64,000 bases of DNA from Nelumbo lutea. Its lineage: Eukaryota; Streptophyta; Magnoliopsida; Proteales; Nelumbonaceae. Under the pieces are notes generated by a model. That model worked only from the letters and a program-made list of their open reading frames with translations, was not told where the DNA came from and searched no databases. The stretch lies in the NCBI GenBank assembly GCA_022828595.1, contig JAKGHH010000003.1:19468934-19532933 (forward strand), in the 5' to 3' direction. Positions 24,822 through 35,164 of this stretch are shown piece after piece. The translations under genes and the position numbers were made by a program. Every line of letters begins with the position of its first letter. Positions within the stretch are counted from its first letter, which is position 1.

Positions 24822-27800
24822 ATGGCTGTTTTGGTTCTGGTTTTTGGGGTGGTGGTTTTAGGGCTTTGCATCTGCACTGCCCTGCTAAGGTGGAATGAAG
24901 TGAGATACCGGAAGAAAGGGTTGCCTCCGGGGACAATGGGGTGGCCAGTGTTTGGAGAGACTACAGAGTTTCTGAAGCAAGGACCAAACTTCATGAAAAA
25001 CAAGAGAGCAAGGTTATTCTTCAGTGGTCTTTATATTATTGTTTCTGTTTCTTCTTCTCCTTGTTTAGGTTTGTCTATTAGATTTGATGAATGTAGTCAT
25101 GATATACTCGTTCTTTCTTTATCATGTCTTTCTTCTCTTTTTGTTCTTTCCTCTCTATGACCTGTTGTTTGTGTTTAAGGTCTGGAGCTCTTCCTGTTTT
25201 AAGAACGGTTGCTTCTTTATCTCTTTTTCGGCTGTAGTGTTTGTTCATGCCTCCATCGGTGCTTACTACTACAAAATGATCTTCCATGCTTTATCTCTTT
25301 TTAGCTCTATTTTCCAAGTCGATTGACTTACAAAAAAGGCAATCTGAGTTTACCGGTATAAGTTGGTCTCTTTGCTCTCTAGTCTAAAGCTGGTCTCCTA
25401 CTCATAGGATTTACAATAAGTCAGCTTCAAATCCTTGATGAGAAACAAGCTATTTCTTCAAGCAAAGTGGTTTCTTTATTGATTAGGAATAGTTGTAAAA
25501 GATTGTAAGCTTGAAGATTGCAATATTTGTCTACAAGTTTGAAACAGTCTATGTCTTGGGTTTTCTTGCTTTTAGCTATCTTTTTTATTAGTATGCTTTG
25601 GCTGTTATTTATAATGAAACAGTTTTTGTCTTGGGTCTTCTTGTTGATTTAATTTCAATTGACATTCTTACATTTGCCTCCATGAATAATTTTCATTAAC
25701 ATGAGAAAGTTCTCTTTTTCTTTTCTGATGAAACAGGTATGGAAGTCTTTTCAAATCCCACATATTGGGCTCCCCTACTATAATTTCCATGGATCCAGAG
25801 GTCAACAGATATATTCTCTTGAATGAAGCGAAAGGCTATGTTCCCGGTTACCCTCAGTCCATGTTAGATATCCTGGGAAAATGCAACATATCTGCTGTGC
25901 ATGGTCCAACACACAAGACTATTAGAGGGGCCATGCTGAGCCTCATCAGCCCCATCATGATCAGAGACCGACTTCAGCCAAAGATTGATGCGTTTATGAG
26001 ATCCCACCTCAGTAGCTGGGATGGAAAAACTATTGATATACAAAAGAAAACGAAAGAGGTTAGTTGAATTCTCAAATCCCAAAACATTGTAACTAAAGAA
26101 GAATCTCATTATCAACTTTTAGTTGGGTTCCTTTTTCTAATTGAATCTTGGATCTTTTGAATGTCTATGACAAAAGAACAGAAATTTGTTTTTTTTTTTT
26201 GTTTTTTTTTTTTGTTTTTTTTGTTTTTTTTGTTTTTTTTAAGAGTAGTAAACAGCAGTAGTCCAATCTTTGTTTTTCAATATTCTTGACTGTGTATGCA
26301 TCGGATAGGACTTGCAGTTAACTGAAAGAAGAAAAGCCAAAGGAATTTTATTAGCCCTTTCTGTAAATTTACTTTTTGAGTTCTGAATCACTAGAATATG
26401 GTAAAATTTATGCACTTCTAGGAAAAATAGAAAAAAAGTTCAGAAAAGAAGAAACTCTTTTAACTATTCTTTTCCTGCTCTAGCTTACAATATTCTGTTT
26501 CTGTTGTCCAGATGGCTCTGCTGGTATCACTCATGCAGATTGTTGGACACGAATCTAATTTGATAGTTGAAGTTTTCAAGTCAGAATTCTACAAACTGGT
26601 TCTAGGGACCCTTTCTCTACCCATCAACCTCCCGGGAACAAATTACAGTAATGGGTTACTGGTGCATATTCAAACTTTTCTCCCTCCCTTAACAATTTGT
26701 TTTTTTTTTTTTTTGCTTTAAAGAAGCTTTCCACTTACTGGAGTTCTACAGGCAAGGAAGAACATTGTAAACATCCTGAAAACAATCATGGAAGGAAGAC
26801 GGGCTTGTCCAAGTAACCAACAGGACATGCTTGATTGCATGTTGAGGGAAGAAGACCCAAGATACAAACTCAATGATGAAGAGATGATTGATCAACTAAT
26901 TACAATCGTGTTTTCGGGTTACGAGACTGTTTCAACTACCTCAATGATGGCTGTTAAATATCTTTATGATCATCCAAAAGCACTTGACAAACTCAGGGTG
27001 GGTTAGAACTTGCCTTCAGGTTTTGGTGGTAATTTTCTATTTTCCAATTTCCTTATTTTAATCTGATTTAAATGTTTTTTCAGGAAGAACATTTTGCAAT
27101 TAGAAAAAACAAGGGACCAGAGGAACCAATCAACTGGAATGATTACAAATCTATGAGTTTCACTCGTGCTGTAAGCCCCATTTAATCATCCGCCTGGTTT
27201 TGTTACTCAAAAGGAAAACCAAGAAATGAAATTTGTCTGCTTTCTTAATGCAGGTGATCTTCGAGACTGCAAGGCTAGCTACCATTGTTAATGGGGTGCT
27301 GAGGAAAACTACTCAAGAAATGGAACTGAATGGTGGGTTTAGGAAACTATACTACTTAAATATAGCAATATAAAATGAAGGTTTGGTATTTGCTATTTAG
27401 TGGAATGAAATCAAGAGTTGGTATTTGATTTTAATTTTCTCCATGTTCCCCCCTTTTAGCTTTAATAAACTTTATGGCTAGGTGGGAATTTTGACTTTCA
27501 AACTTTTAAGTTAAAGATTTGCAAGCATTCAATGGTTCATTATAAAGCAACTTGCCTGTTTCTTCTTTTTTCCTTTTTGCTAGTAAAACCTTTTTACAGT
27601 TGGGTATTTATGTATGGTGTAATGCCGTCCCTATCATATCCATAGCCTTTATTATCATGCATCTTTGCACATAGGATTTTGCTGGGGTGTTTAATAAGCA
27701 TGTTCATATCCAAAGTTTAGACCCACTGGGCATTGAAACCCATTATATTGAGTAGTGGCTTTGTACATTCCACCCATCCATTTCTACTCCTGTGTCAGAA

Positions 27801-28775
27801 GGTTAAGCTCCTCTGGTACTTGCAGCTTTCCTGTGATCTTTTTAAGAAGTTATGGACCAATTAAATGTTCTCATTGATGAGTTATGGGTCATTTAGAGGT
27901 TAAGGACCACTAGGAGGGTCAATTTTCATGTTCATCCATCACATCATATCTCAATCAGCATTGATAGAAATTGATTGGCAATGGTTAATTTTAACATTTG
28001 TTTTGTGGTTTACAGGATTTGTTATTCCAAAAGGTTGGAGAATATATGTTTACACAAGGGAGATCAACTATGATCCACTTCTATACCCAGACCCATTTAC
28101 CTTCAATCCATGGAGATGGATGGTAAGTGCCCAAGAGCTTTAATTCTTTTGTAAGATTTTGCAGTTACAAGAGCAGTATTAGTGTCAGAAGAATCTCTCC
28201 AATGGTCCTTGAGTCATTTGACAACAGCCTTTATTTGATTTTTTTTCTTCTGTTTCCAAAAAGAATAAGATTTTCTGTTGGGCAGCTCAAATTCATTGTT
28301 CTCGCTGGTTTACTGTAAATGAGCATGGCTTCAGTTTGTCATAATGGATCCCCTATATTACTGTTTTGCTGTATTGCAGCCTTAAGACAGCCTGTTCAAA
28401 GTTAGATTTGATATTTTATCATATTTATGATCAAGTGACCATAATTAACCTTTCTCGTCCATGCAGGATAAGAGTTTGGAATCTCACAATTACTTTTTCC
28501 TGTTTGGAGGAGGAGGCAGGCTATGCCCAGGGAAGGAATTGGGTATTGTAAAAATCTCCATGTTTCTTCATTATTTCGTGACTAGATACAGGTAGTCTAC
28601 ATGGCTTCCCCCTATTGATTTTTCTATAATATCTTAAACAACTACTAGCTCACGACTAACTGCTTTACACTTGAAATATCACTGTTGCAGATGGGAACAA
28701 GATAGAGGAGAGATCCAGAAATTCCCAAGAGTTGAAGCACCAAATGGGCTCTACATAAGGGTCTCAAATCTTTGA
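24822..28775 (+). CDS. CYP85A: Brassinosteroid C-6 oxidase, cytochrome P450 CYP85A family
   Basis: Nine exons, each bounded by GT/AG: 24822-25012, 25737-26058, 26512-26661, 26752-26997, 27084-27170, 27254-27332, 28016-28122, 28467-28591 and 28691-28775. They sum to 1,392 nt (463 residues plus stop), the usual length of CYP85A (about 465). CYP85A enzymes are ER-bound monooxygenases oxidising C-6 of 6-deoxo brassinosteroids (6-deoxocastasterone to castasterone). Seen: N-terminal membrane anchor 2-21; hinge PPGTMGWP 35-42; I-helix SGYET 276-280; E336 and R339 of ExxR; FNPWRW 388-393; haem site [10 protein letters not shown] 407-416 with Cys414. Family-specific strings include [26 protein letters not shown] and [16 protein letters not shown]. 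All key residues are present, so it is probably functional. Paralogue number (A1 or A2) cannot be decided, nor whether it also performs the lactone-forming step known for some members. Confidence 0.96.
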
Positions 28776-28848
28776 TTTTCTTAAAAATGAATGTACAGAA
28801 GAAACATAACATATGGGAGAAATGTGGATGTACAACAATGTTCAATAA

Positions 28849-29008
28849 GTGAATAAAATGAAATTACCAACTGAGGGTGGCTCAGTTGGTAGGGTATCTG
28901 GCTTGTTGTATCACAGACTTGGGATCAAATCCCCCCTGCCACCAGAAATTGGGGGGTTATGGACTTAGGGTATGGGGGATGGGCCACCCTTCCTTGTGAA
29001 TAAAATGA
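28849..29008 (+). promoter_or_regulatory. Duplicated AATAAA polyadenylation-signal candidates of CYP85A
   Basis: AATAAA occurs in both copies of the SINE target duplication (within 28849-28861 and 28996-29008). The upstream copy precedes the SINE, and the downstream copy would include the SINE in the transcript. Confidence 0.45.
28862..28995 (+). mobile_element. tRNA-derived SINE just downstream of CYP85A
   Basis: 134 bp containing an A-box-like TGGCTCAGTTGG (28878-28889) and a B-box-like GGGATCAAATCC (28921-28932), spaced as in tRNA-derived pol III promoters. It is flanked by a perfect 13-bp duplication GTGAATAAAATGA (28849-28861 and 28996-29008). It begins 87 bases after the CYP85A stop codon, so it probably lies within or at the end of the 3' UTR. 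Confidence 0.88.
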
Positions 29009-29368
29009 GTACAACAATTTCTCTTTCTGGAAAAAATATTGACTTGCATACATCTGATTCTGAATGACAGTACGATACCCAATTTTGGAATGGATCGTTT
29101 AAACTGTTAGAAAATTCATGAACAACTTTCCCTCAACTTTTTGTTTCTCTTATTCTCTCTTATTTTCTAACATAGCCTTAATGGAAATTATACAGTGCTA
29201 CACAGCCTTGTTTCTGTAAAAAATGTCTGAACACCAGGAAGCTAAGATACAGAAGAATAGAACAAATCATCAAGAGTTGCTCAACTATACTATAGAGTTG
29301 TTAACTGGTTCTTTATATTCATACCATACCATGAATCCTGTTAAACCATGCAAACAACCTTGTCTAAT
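29009..29368. other. Intergenic, no gene recognised
   Basis: Unremarkable AT-rich sequence between the SINE and the next MITE. Confidence 0.35.
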
Positions 29369-29371
29369 TAA

Positions 29372-29668
29372 GTGCCTGTTTGGGAGGTTTGAAGTGCGGT
29401 GGCTTCTGGCTTTCTGAGGTGGGTCCCACATGGATTGCCTATAAGCCATGTTTGGTGAAAACTCCGGAGATTGGAATATCTGCCTGTCATTTGAAGGGCT
29501 TTCTGCTTCACCAACCTCACAGGCACATCCCAGTCATGCACTGGGAACATCTCCCCATAAATGATAATGTATTCACGGCTGCAATGTCAAATTTGGATTC
29601 TTTAAATATCTTCTTCCGACCACTTCAAATCAGCTGAACTGGTTTAGCTGAATCTTCACCTCAAGCCC
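29372..29668. mobile_element. Tourist-like (PIF/Harbinger) MITE
   Basis: 297 bp between TAA (29369-29371) and TAA (29669-29671), the 3-bp duplication of PIF/Harbinger elements. The left end GTGCCTGTTTGGGAGG and right end (reversed) GGGCTTGAGGTGAAG are only partly alike. Its right interior shares the AACTGGTTTAGCTGAATCTT segment, inverted, with the MITE at 19948. Confidence 0.6.
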
Positions 29669-29671
29669 TAA

Positions 29672-30830
29672 GCAGTTCTCTCTGCTGTTGTTGGGTCTCA
29701 GAAAATATGGTCCAAGGCTGAAAGGGGAAAAAAGTCCTTAATGAAATTGTCTTCTAACCTGGTTGATGCTTTAATAACTGCTAACAACTTGGTTACTGTT
29801 TTTTATGGCAACTGGCTTAGGCGCTTAGTCATAAGTCATAACATCCTATTGCAGATATGCTCCTCACACCCGCACAATACATTCCTGCTGCACAATACAC
29901 CCGCACAATATTTGTATGTTAATATTCATCGGAGATACGATGGAATAAACCAAGCCCAGGTTGGCTTCTAGCTGACAACCACCATCGCATTGTTAACAAT
30001 TAGGGGTGAGCATTATTTGGTTAAAACTGAAAAATCGAACTGCAAATTTTGTTTATTTTTTTGTTTGATTATTTCAGTTTTCGGTTATTTCGGTTTTATA
30101 AAATTTTGGTTTTGGTTTTTAGGTTTAAAATTTTGGTTAATTGAAAAAACCAAATTTATTATATTTACTGTATAATATATATATTTTTAATATATAATAC
30201 ATATATAATATCTCTAATATATATTAAAATATATAGTGTTGAAATTCAGTTTTGACCGAAAATCGAACCAAAAATTTCAGTTTTGGTTATTTTGGTTTTT
30301 CAATATTTCGGTTTCAGTTTGGTTTTTCATTTAAAATTTTGGTTTATTCGATTTTGTTTTTAACCTAATAAACCGTTTTCTCACATCCATATGATCAAAC
30401 AAGGTTTTAAAAGCTAATTTGAAAATGGAACCGCTTTGGCCACTGATTTTCAGGTCAACAGTTTGAATGGATTGACCTGTAATGTTTTGAAAAATAATTA
30501 AAATAATGGAATGAAATGAAAATTGTTCATCAAGTTGAACGGTTTAGTGGTTCAACCATCTGAACCAATGGTTTATTGACCAAATCAGAAGTTTTTATTT
30601 ATTTATTCCGAGTCAAGCATAAAACATAACTGCTCAAATGGTTCGACCATTGGAATCAACCGTGGGATAAAACATTGCTAACATCTCAACATAGGGGAGC
30701 AAATAACTTTCATTCCTACTAAGAAACTGTCCTACTCGCTTGGAAACAGTCCTATTCACAATGGATGATAAGGCCACACTCCCTTGTTTCTCACAATTAA
30801 GAAATTTGGTACTTTTTCCAGTGAGGTGGT
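29672..30830. other. Intergenic with a decayed TTTTGGTT-rich MITE-like block
   Basis: 30001-30390 starts TAGGGGTGAGCA and ends ...TCACATCCATA. It is full of opposed TTCGGTTT(T)GGTT and AACCAAAA motifs around an AT-rich centre, the appearance of a hAT MITE, but I could not match an 8-bp duplication. The right part (about 30735-30830) belongs to a dispersed repeat that recurs near 34160 and 35430-35800. Confidence 0.4.
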
Positions 30831-31343
30831 TTAGACCCTGTTGGATTTTACTTCTAAAAAGTACTTATTTTAAGAGAGAGGACCACACATCAAGTGGTTA
30901 TTAAATGCTCATATGTATTTGGTAAAAAAGTGAGGAAGAAGTATTTTTTATTTAAAAGCACTTAAAAAAAAAAGAAACACTTCTTAAAAAAGTGACCTTA
31001 AAGTTGCTTTTTTTTAGCACTTCTTGGAGAAGTGCTTTTTCCAATCGAATGGGACGAACCCGTCTCTATTAATTTTTTAATACCCAAAATACCCCCATGA
31101 GAGGGTTTTCTTCCCTCTCCTCCCATTTGAACACAACAAACGAGGGAGTAGTGCCTTCATTTGCAAGTCCATTAGTGATGGTCGACGATGAGGAAAAACG
31201 GCCGACAGACCTGTCATTTTGCCCTTTTCTATGTTTTGCAAAGTTTTTCTTCGATTTGAAGCTATTTTCTTGGTTGTCCTTGTGTGATAGACATATCCTG
31301 ATGCGGCACAGTTTAGACACAAGCGTCTTCCCATGCAGCAAAT

Positions 31344-31893
31344 TTGGACATCATATTTGGTGGCATAGTTGCTCACGGTTATGATAGTTGGGCACCAAAT
31401 GAGGGTGCACTACCGGAGGTGGTACAGTTAACCCAACCGACTCTGGATGATCACCAGATGGATAAGGAATTATACCATGAGCTAGAGACACCCATTGATG
31501 CATCTGAAACAATGCAAGAGGCTAGAATGGTCCTGAGTAGCTCCCACTCACATAGGGTTATCCCCAAAGACATAGGGGGAGAGTAACAACTCTACTAGGA
31601 GAAAGAAGAAAATGGGTGCTATATGGATTAGAAAGAATCTGGAAAGAATTGCTTTTGCATTTGAGCAAACAATTGCTCATAGAGTTGGCAAGGACACAAG
31701 GCTAAGTTCTATGGAACGTTGCATGAACCTCTTGAAGGAGATCCCTGAGATTGAAAAGGGGAGTCCTATATTCATGTTTTCTAGTCTCCAATTCATGAAG
31801 GGTGAATTTCATGACTTATTTATTGCGATTGGGTCTCATTCCTTGCGATTGAAGATGATTAAAGAGTTATACAAGTGTCCCAATAGAGTGTGA
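31344..31893 (+). pseudogene. PIF/Harbinger ORF1 (Myb/SANT-like) C-terminal remnant
   Basis: Two consecutive frames, 31344-31586 and 31612-31893. The second contains MNLLKEIPEIEKGSPIFMF, FMKGEFHDLFIAI and LRLKMIKELY. This matches the conserved C-terminal helix region of plant Myb/SANT-like DNA-binding proteins encoded by PIF/Harbinger elements (pattern xLLxxIpEIxKGSxLYxFxxxxFxxxExRxxFI). In active elements this protein cooperates with the transposase. The N-terminal Myb-like domain is not clear here. Confidence 0.6.
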
Positions 31894-31894
31894 A

Positions 31895-32750
31895 ATTGCA
31901 TAGGGGCTATTGGTAGGACACACATATTTGCATGACTCTCTATTGACAAGTAGACACCATACCAACATAGAAAAGGGCCTTGCACACAAAATGTAATGGT
32001 CGTGTGTGATTTCAACATGCGGTTTACATTTGTCCTTACTAGATGGGAGGCGACTGCACATGACTACCGCATATTTGTAAAAGTCGTATGTAATCCGAAT
32101 ATAATTTTTCACATCCACCATAGGGTATGCATGCATACATTGCAATTTTTTCATGTATTACCTAAATTTATGTAAAAAGTAATACGGAAAAGTATGGACA
32201 GGCCTAATGCAGAATTCTGAATTCTGCAACAACTCTTTAAACATTCAAAACTTCAAAAACCCACACCCTATGCACCCTTATCCACCTGTGAATTAGCATC
32301 AATTCCAAGCTGGCACCTACCGCAACTGTACTTTAGGCCTATGAATTTTGACCTTAGGCTGAACGGTCATTCTCCCAAAATAATATTCCTATCCCATACA
32401 CATTATTAGGTTAGTATTATGTAGTTGATTCTACATACCCCAACATGACTGGCTATATGGAACCGTTCCATAATACACGATACCATTTGCTTGATTTTCA
32501 GAGGGGAGGACGACTTACAACAAAAGAAAAATACTTTAGCAATTCCCATGCCTCATTGAGATACACAACTTTATTAGGAAAAATTAGGACACAGACATCC
32601 TATTTCATGATTTTGAGAATAATGAAGAGTTTAAAATTCAACATCTGTCCAAGACAAATGAAGAAGATATTGATGAGATTGATATTGGTAGTATGGATCA
32701 ATAACAAGAGATGTTGTTGCTTAGGAAACAACTTGTAGATGCAATATATG
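31895..32750 (+). pseudogene. PIF/Harbinger transposase remnant (DDE superfamily 4)
   Basis: Conserved blocks in order: CIGAIGRTHI (family CIGAIDGTH, first catalytic Asp replaced by Gly), CTQNVMVVCDFNMRFTFVLT, ATAHDYRIF (family GSAHDSRI, second Asp kept), then after a gap DSTYPNMTGYMEPFHNTRYHL and SNSHASLRYTTL (family HSSLRNVIERxFG, where the catalytic Glu is no longer recognisable). The C-terminal tail MLLLRKQLVDAIYVDH is intact-looking. Stops at several points show a pseudogene. Confidence 0.8.
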
Positions 32751-33340
32751 TTGACCATAATGGTCACCATTGAGGAGGTGTAGGTCAACATAATCTATGT
32801 TGATGGTCATGGTCTTTGTTTTTCTCTACCTTAGATAAATAGTTTGCATTGAATGTTGATGTACTTGACTTTATTGTGCATAGGTACTTTGTGTTTTGGA
32901 TACTTTATACATAAGTACTTTGTGTTTTGGTTATTTTATTGTATGGAGGTACTTTGTGTTTTGAATACTTTATGTTAATCTAGTACTTTATAGTATACAT
33001 TCTCTCATTACAAATCATTAATGACTAGTAGGAAATATCATATAGTTTTCATTGGTCATCACTTAGGTATATACTATACCTGGGTTGAATGCAGCTTCTA
33101 GATTTATCAGTATCATGGTGTAGTGTTTTGCTCATATAAAACATACAAAGAAGCAGATTATCAATTCCATTGTTTCATATCTTCACATGATTCTTCAACT
33201 AGCGGGCCATCTGGTAGGAATGATGCATCTAGATTAACTTATACGTACTGGGCATCCACATATGTTATACTAGTTGGTGTAATTACACTAGGCATGATGT
33301 ACATGTCCATGTGGGATGCACTTGTACAAACATTCATACT

Positions 33341-33740
33341 TTTTTGTGAAAACTGCTCTTTAAAAGTATATTTTAAAAGTATTTTGTGAAAATATGCCTT
33401 AAAAGCACTTTCTAGAAGTATTTTATGAAAACTGCGTCTTAAAAGTACTTTTTGGAAGTAGTTTGTGAAATGTGCTCTTTAAAAACACTTTATGGAAGTA
33501 TTTTCTGAAAATTGTGCATTGAAAGTGTTTTTTGGAAGTAATTTGCGAAACCCAATCTTTAAAAGCACTTTTTTGAAGTATTTTATGAAAATTATGCCTT
33601 AAAAACACTTTTTGAAAGTATTTTGTGAAAATTGCACCTTGAAAGTACTTTCTGGAAGTAGTTTGTAAAAACTGCTCCTTAAAAATACTTTTTGGAAGTA
33701 TTTGTGAAAAATGATCATTGAAAATGCTTTATGAAAGTAT
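33341..33740. repeat. 40-bp tandem repeat, about 10 copies, inside the Harbinger element
   Basis: Each unit follows TTTTGTGAAAATTGCTCCTT then AAAAGTACTTTTTGGAAGTA, with many substitutions but almost constant length. The AAGTACTTTT core also occurs in both sub-terminal regions of the transposon (about 30860 and 34083-34107), so the array may have grown from a terminal motif. Confidence 0.85.
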
Positions 33741-33760
33741 TTATTATTTCTTACTATTGT

Positions 33761-33781
33761 TAATAATAATAATAATAATAA

Positions 33782-33815
<34 letters not shown>
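33761..33815. repeat. (TAA)n/(TTA)n back-to-back microsatellite
   Basis: A TAA run followed at once by a TTA run, making a perfect hairpin-capable inverted pair of about 55 bases. Confidence 0.9.
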
Positions 33816-34276
33816 CCATGTGTGGGTCCATGTAGATTCTCATGTATCATGATGTGGTAATGTGGTGATTTTTTATTAAAATATATATTATAATTATATG
33901 AAAAATATTGCTTATATGTATGAATGGAATGAGGGCTAAAAGTTTCATTTATGTCAATATAAGCACTTGTAGGAAAAGTAATTCACCAAACATCCCCTAA
34001 TAAGTGATTAAAAAACACAATAAGTGATTTGACAAGTGGGTCACCAAACAAACATAAGTGGTTATTAAAAAAAGCATTTGTAAAAAGTACTTGTGCAAGT
34101 ACTTTTAACGACCTCTCTTTTCACCAAACATAGCCTTAGTTTTCTTTGCTTTTTTCGAAAAATTGGCTTTGACCTCTTTTATAAGAGAGGAAACGGTTCT
34201 AATTTAGAGTGAATGATAATCATTAACAACGCTACCTTATTTCTGAAATTTTTGGTACCATCGTTTCCCTTTTTTA

Positions 34277-35155
34277 GGGTAAGAGACTTAAACATCCCTT
34301 AAATTTTCTATTAAATACTGAAACCTTCCGTTGCTTTTCCAATTAGATTAAAACCTCCCTTGTCAGACTTTTGGCTGATGGAATCATTAAAATGCCATAT
34401 TTACCCTTATTAATTTTTCAAATTTTCAATCTAATGGAATTCAACAATGATAATGATTGTTGACAAAACGATCATTTAAATAAAAACTCACGAGGGTTAT
34501 TAACTAAAGATATTATTAGAGTTTCCATCCATGGGATGCTCATGAGATTTTGATCCATAGCATACCAGAGATTCTGTATGTATCACTTCCTTTGGGTCTC
34601 TCTTTGCTACTGTATTATTATTATTATTATTATTTATTTATTTTTTTCATCCAAAAACTTTTGCATCATTCTGGTCCCTTTCAGGGGTGTTTCTTTGTTA
34701 TCTTAGTGCATGTCTGTCATTCTCTCAAATGGGCCTTGATTGCTTCAACTTTCAAGCCATAAAGTTTCCATTCTCCACTATGATTAACAATGGGAAAATT
34801 ACTGTTACATTGCTCCTTTTCTCCATCCTCATTTTCTTTTCACTAGATCGCTTTCTTCCATCGGCACAAGGGAGAAAGAAAAGTAATCGATGGCATGGCT
34901 CAGTTGAGGTTAATGTTTTTCTTTTTCTTTTTTTTAATCCGTGTGTTTTATTTCTAAGATTTGGGTTATTTTTTGTGAGTCATGGTCTAAAGATCATATA
35001 TAGAAGGGGCAAATTGATGTGAACGAATTGAAAACGGAGGGGAGGTCTTTGTCTGATGACATCATTCAATAGGGAAATCTTTTAGTCCAATTTAAAAAAA
35101 AGGGGAGGTTTCAGTATTTAATAGAAATCTAATGGGAAGTTTAACTCTTTTACCC
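34277..35155. mobile_element. Mutator-like element with about 85-bp terminal inverted repeats
   Basis: 879 bp with long inverted ends: GGGTAAGAGACTTAAAC... on the left against GGGTAAAAGAGTTAAAC... reversed from the right, both continuing into TTTCTATTAAATACTGAAAC. Flanks CCTTTTTTA (34268-34276) and CTTTTTTTA (35156-35164) are a 9-bp duplication with one mismatch. Long TIRs and a 9-bp duplication define Mutator-like elements. No transposase is present. The interior has a 34687-35022 open frame starting a hydrophobic-leader-like stretch (TVTLLLFSILIFFSL), possibly a captured exon; I do not recognise it. Confidence 0.85.
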
Positions 35156-35164
35156 CTTTTTTTA

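Larger units (their letters stand above)
30834..34135 (+). mobile_element. PIF/Harbinger DNA transposon, decayed but with both protein remnants
   Basis: 3,302 bp between TTA (30831-30833) and TTA (34136-34138), the duplication expected for PIF/Harbinger. The terminal bases GACCCTGTTGG and, reversed, GGCTATGTTTGG are a weak inverted pair of the class pattern. Inside are the remnants of the Myb/SANT-like ORF1 protein and of the DDE transposase, in the same direction. Near the right end is a ten-copy 40-bp tandem repeat. Stops and mutated catalytic sites make it inactive. Confidence 0.8.

Noticed and set aside
24683..25003. Minus-strand frame opposite CYP85A exon 1
   Set aside because: Shadow of the P450 exon; no homology of its own.
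33341..33740. Possible CRISPR-like or regularly spaced array
   Set aside because: The units are contiguous diverged 40-mers without unique spacers and lie inside a plant DNA transposon.
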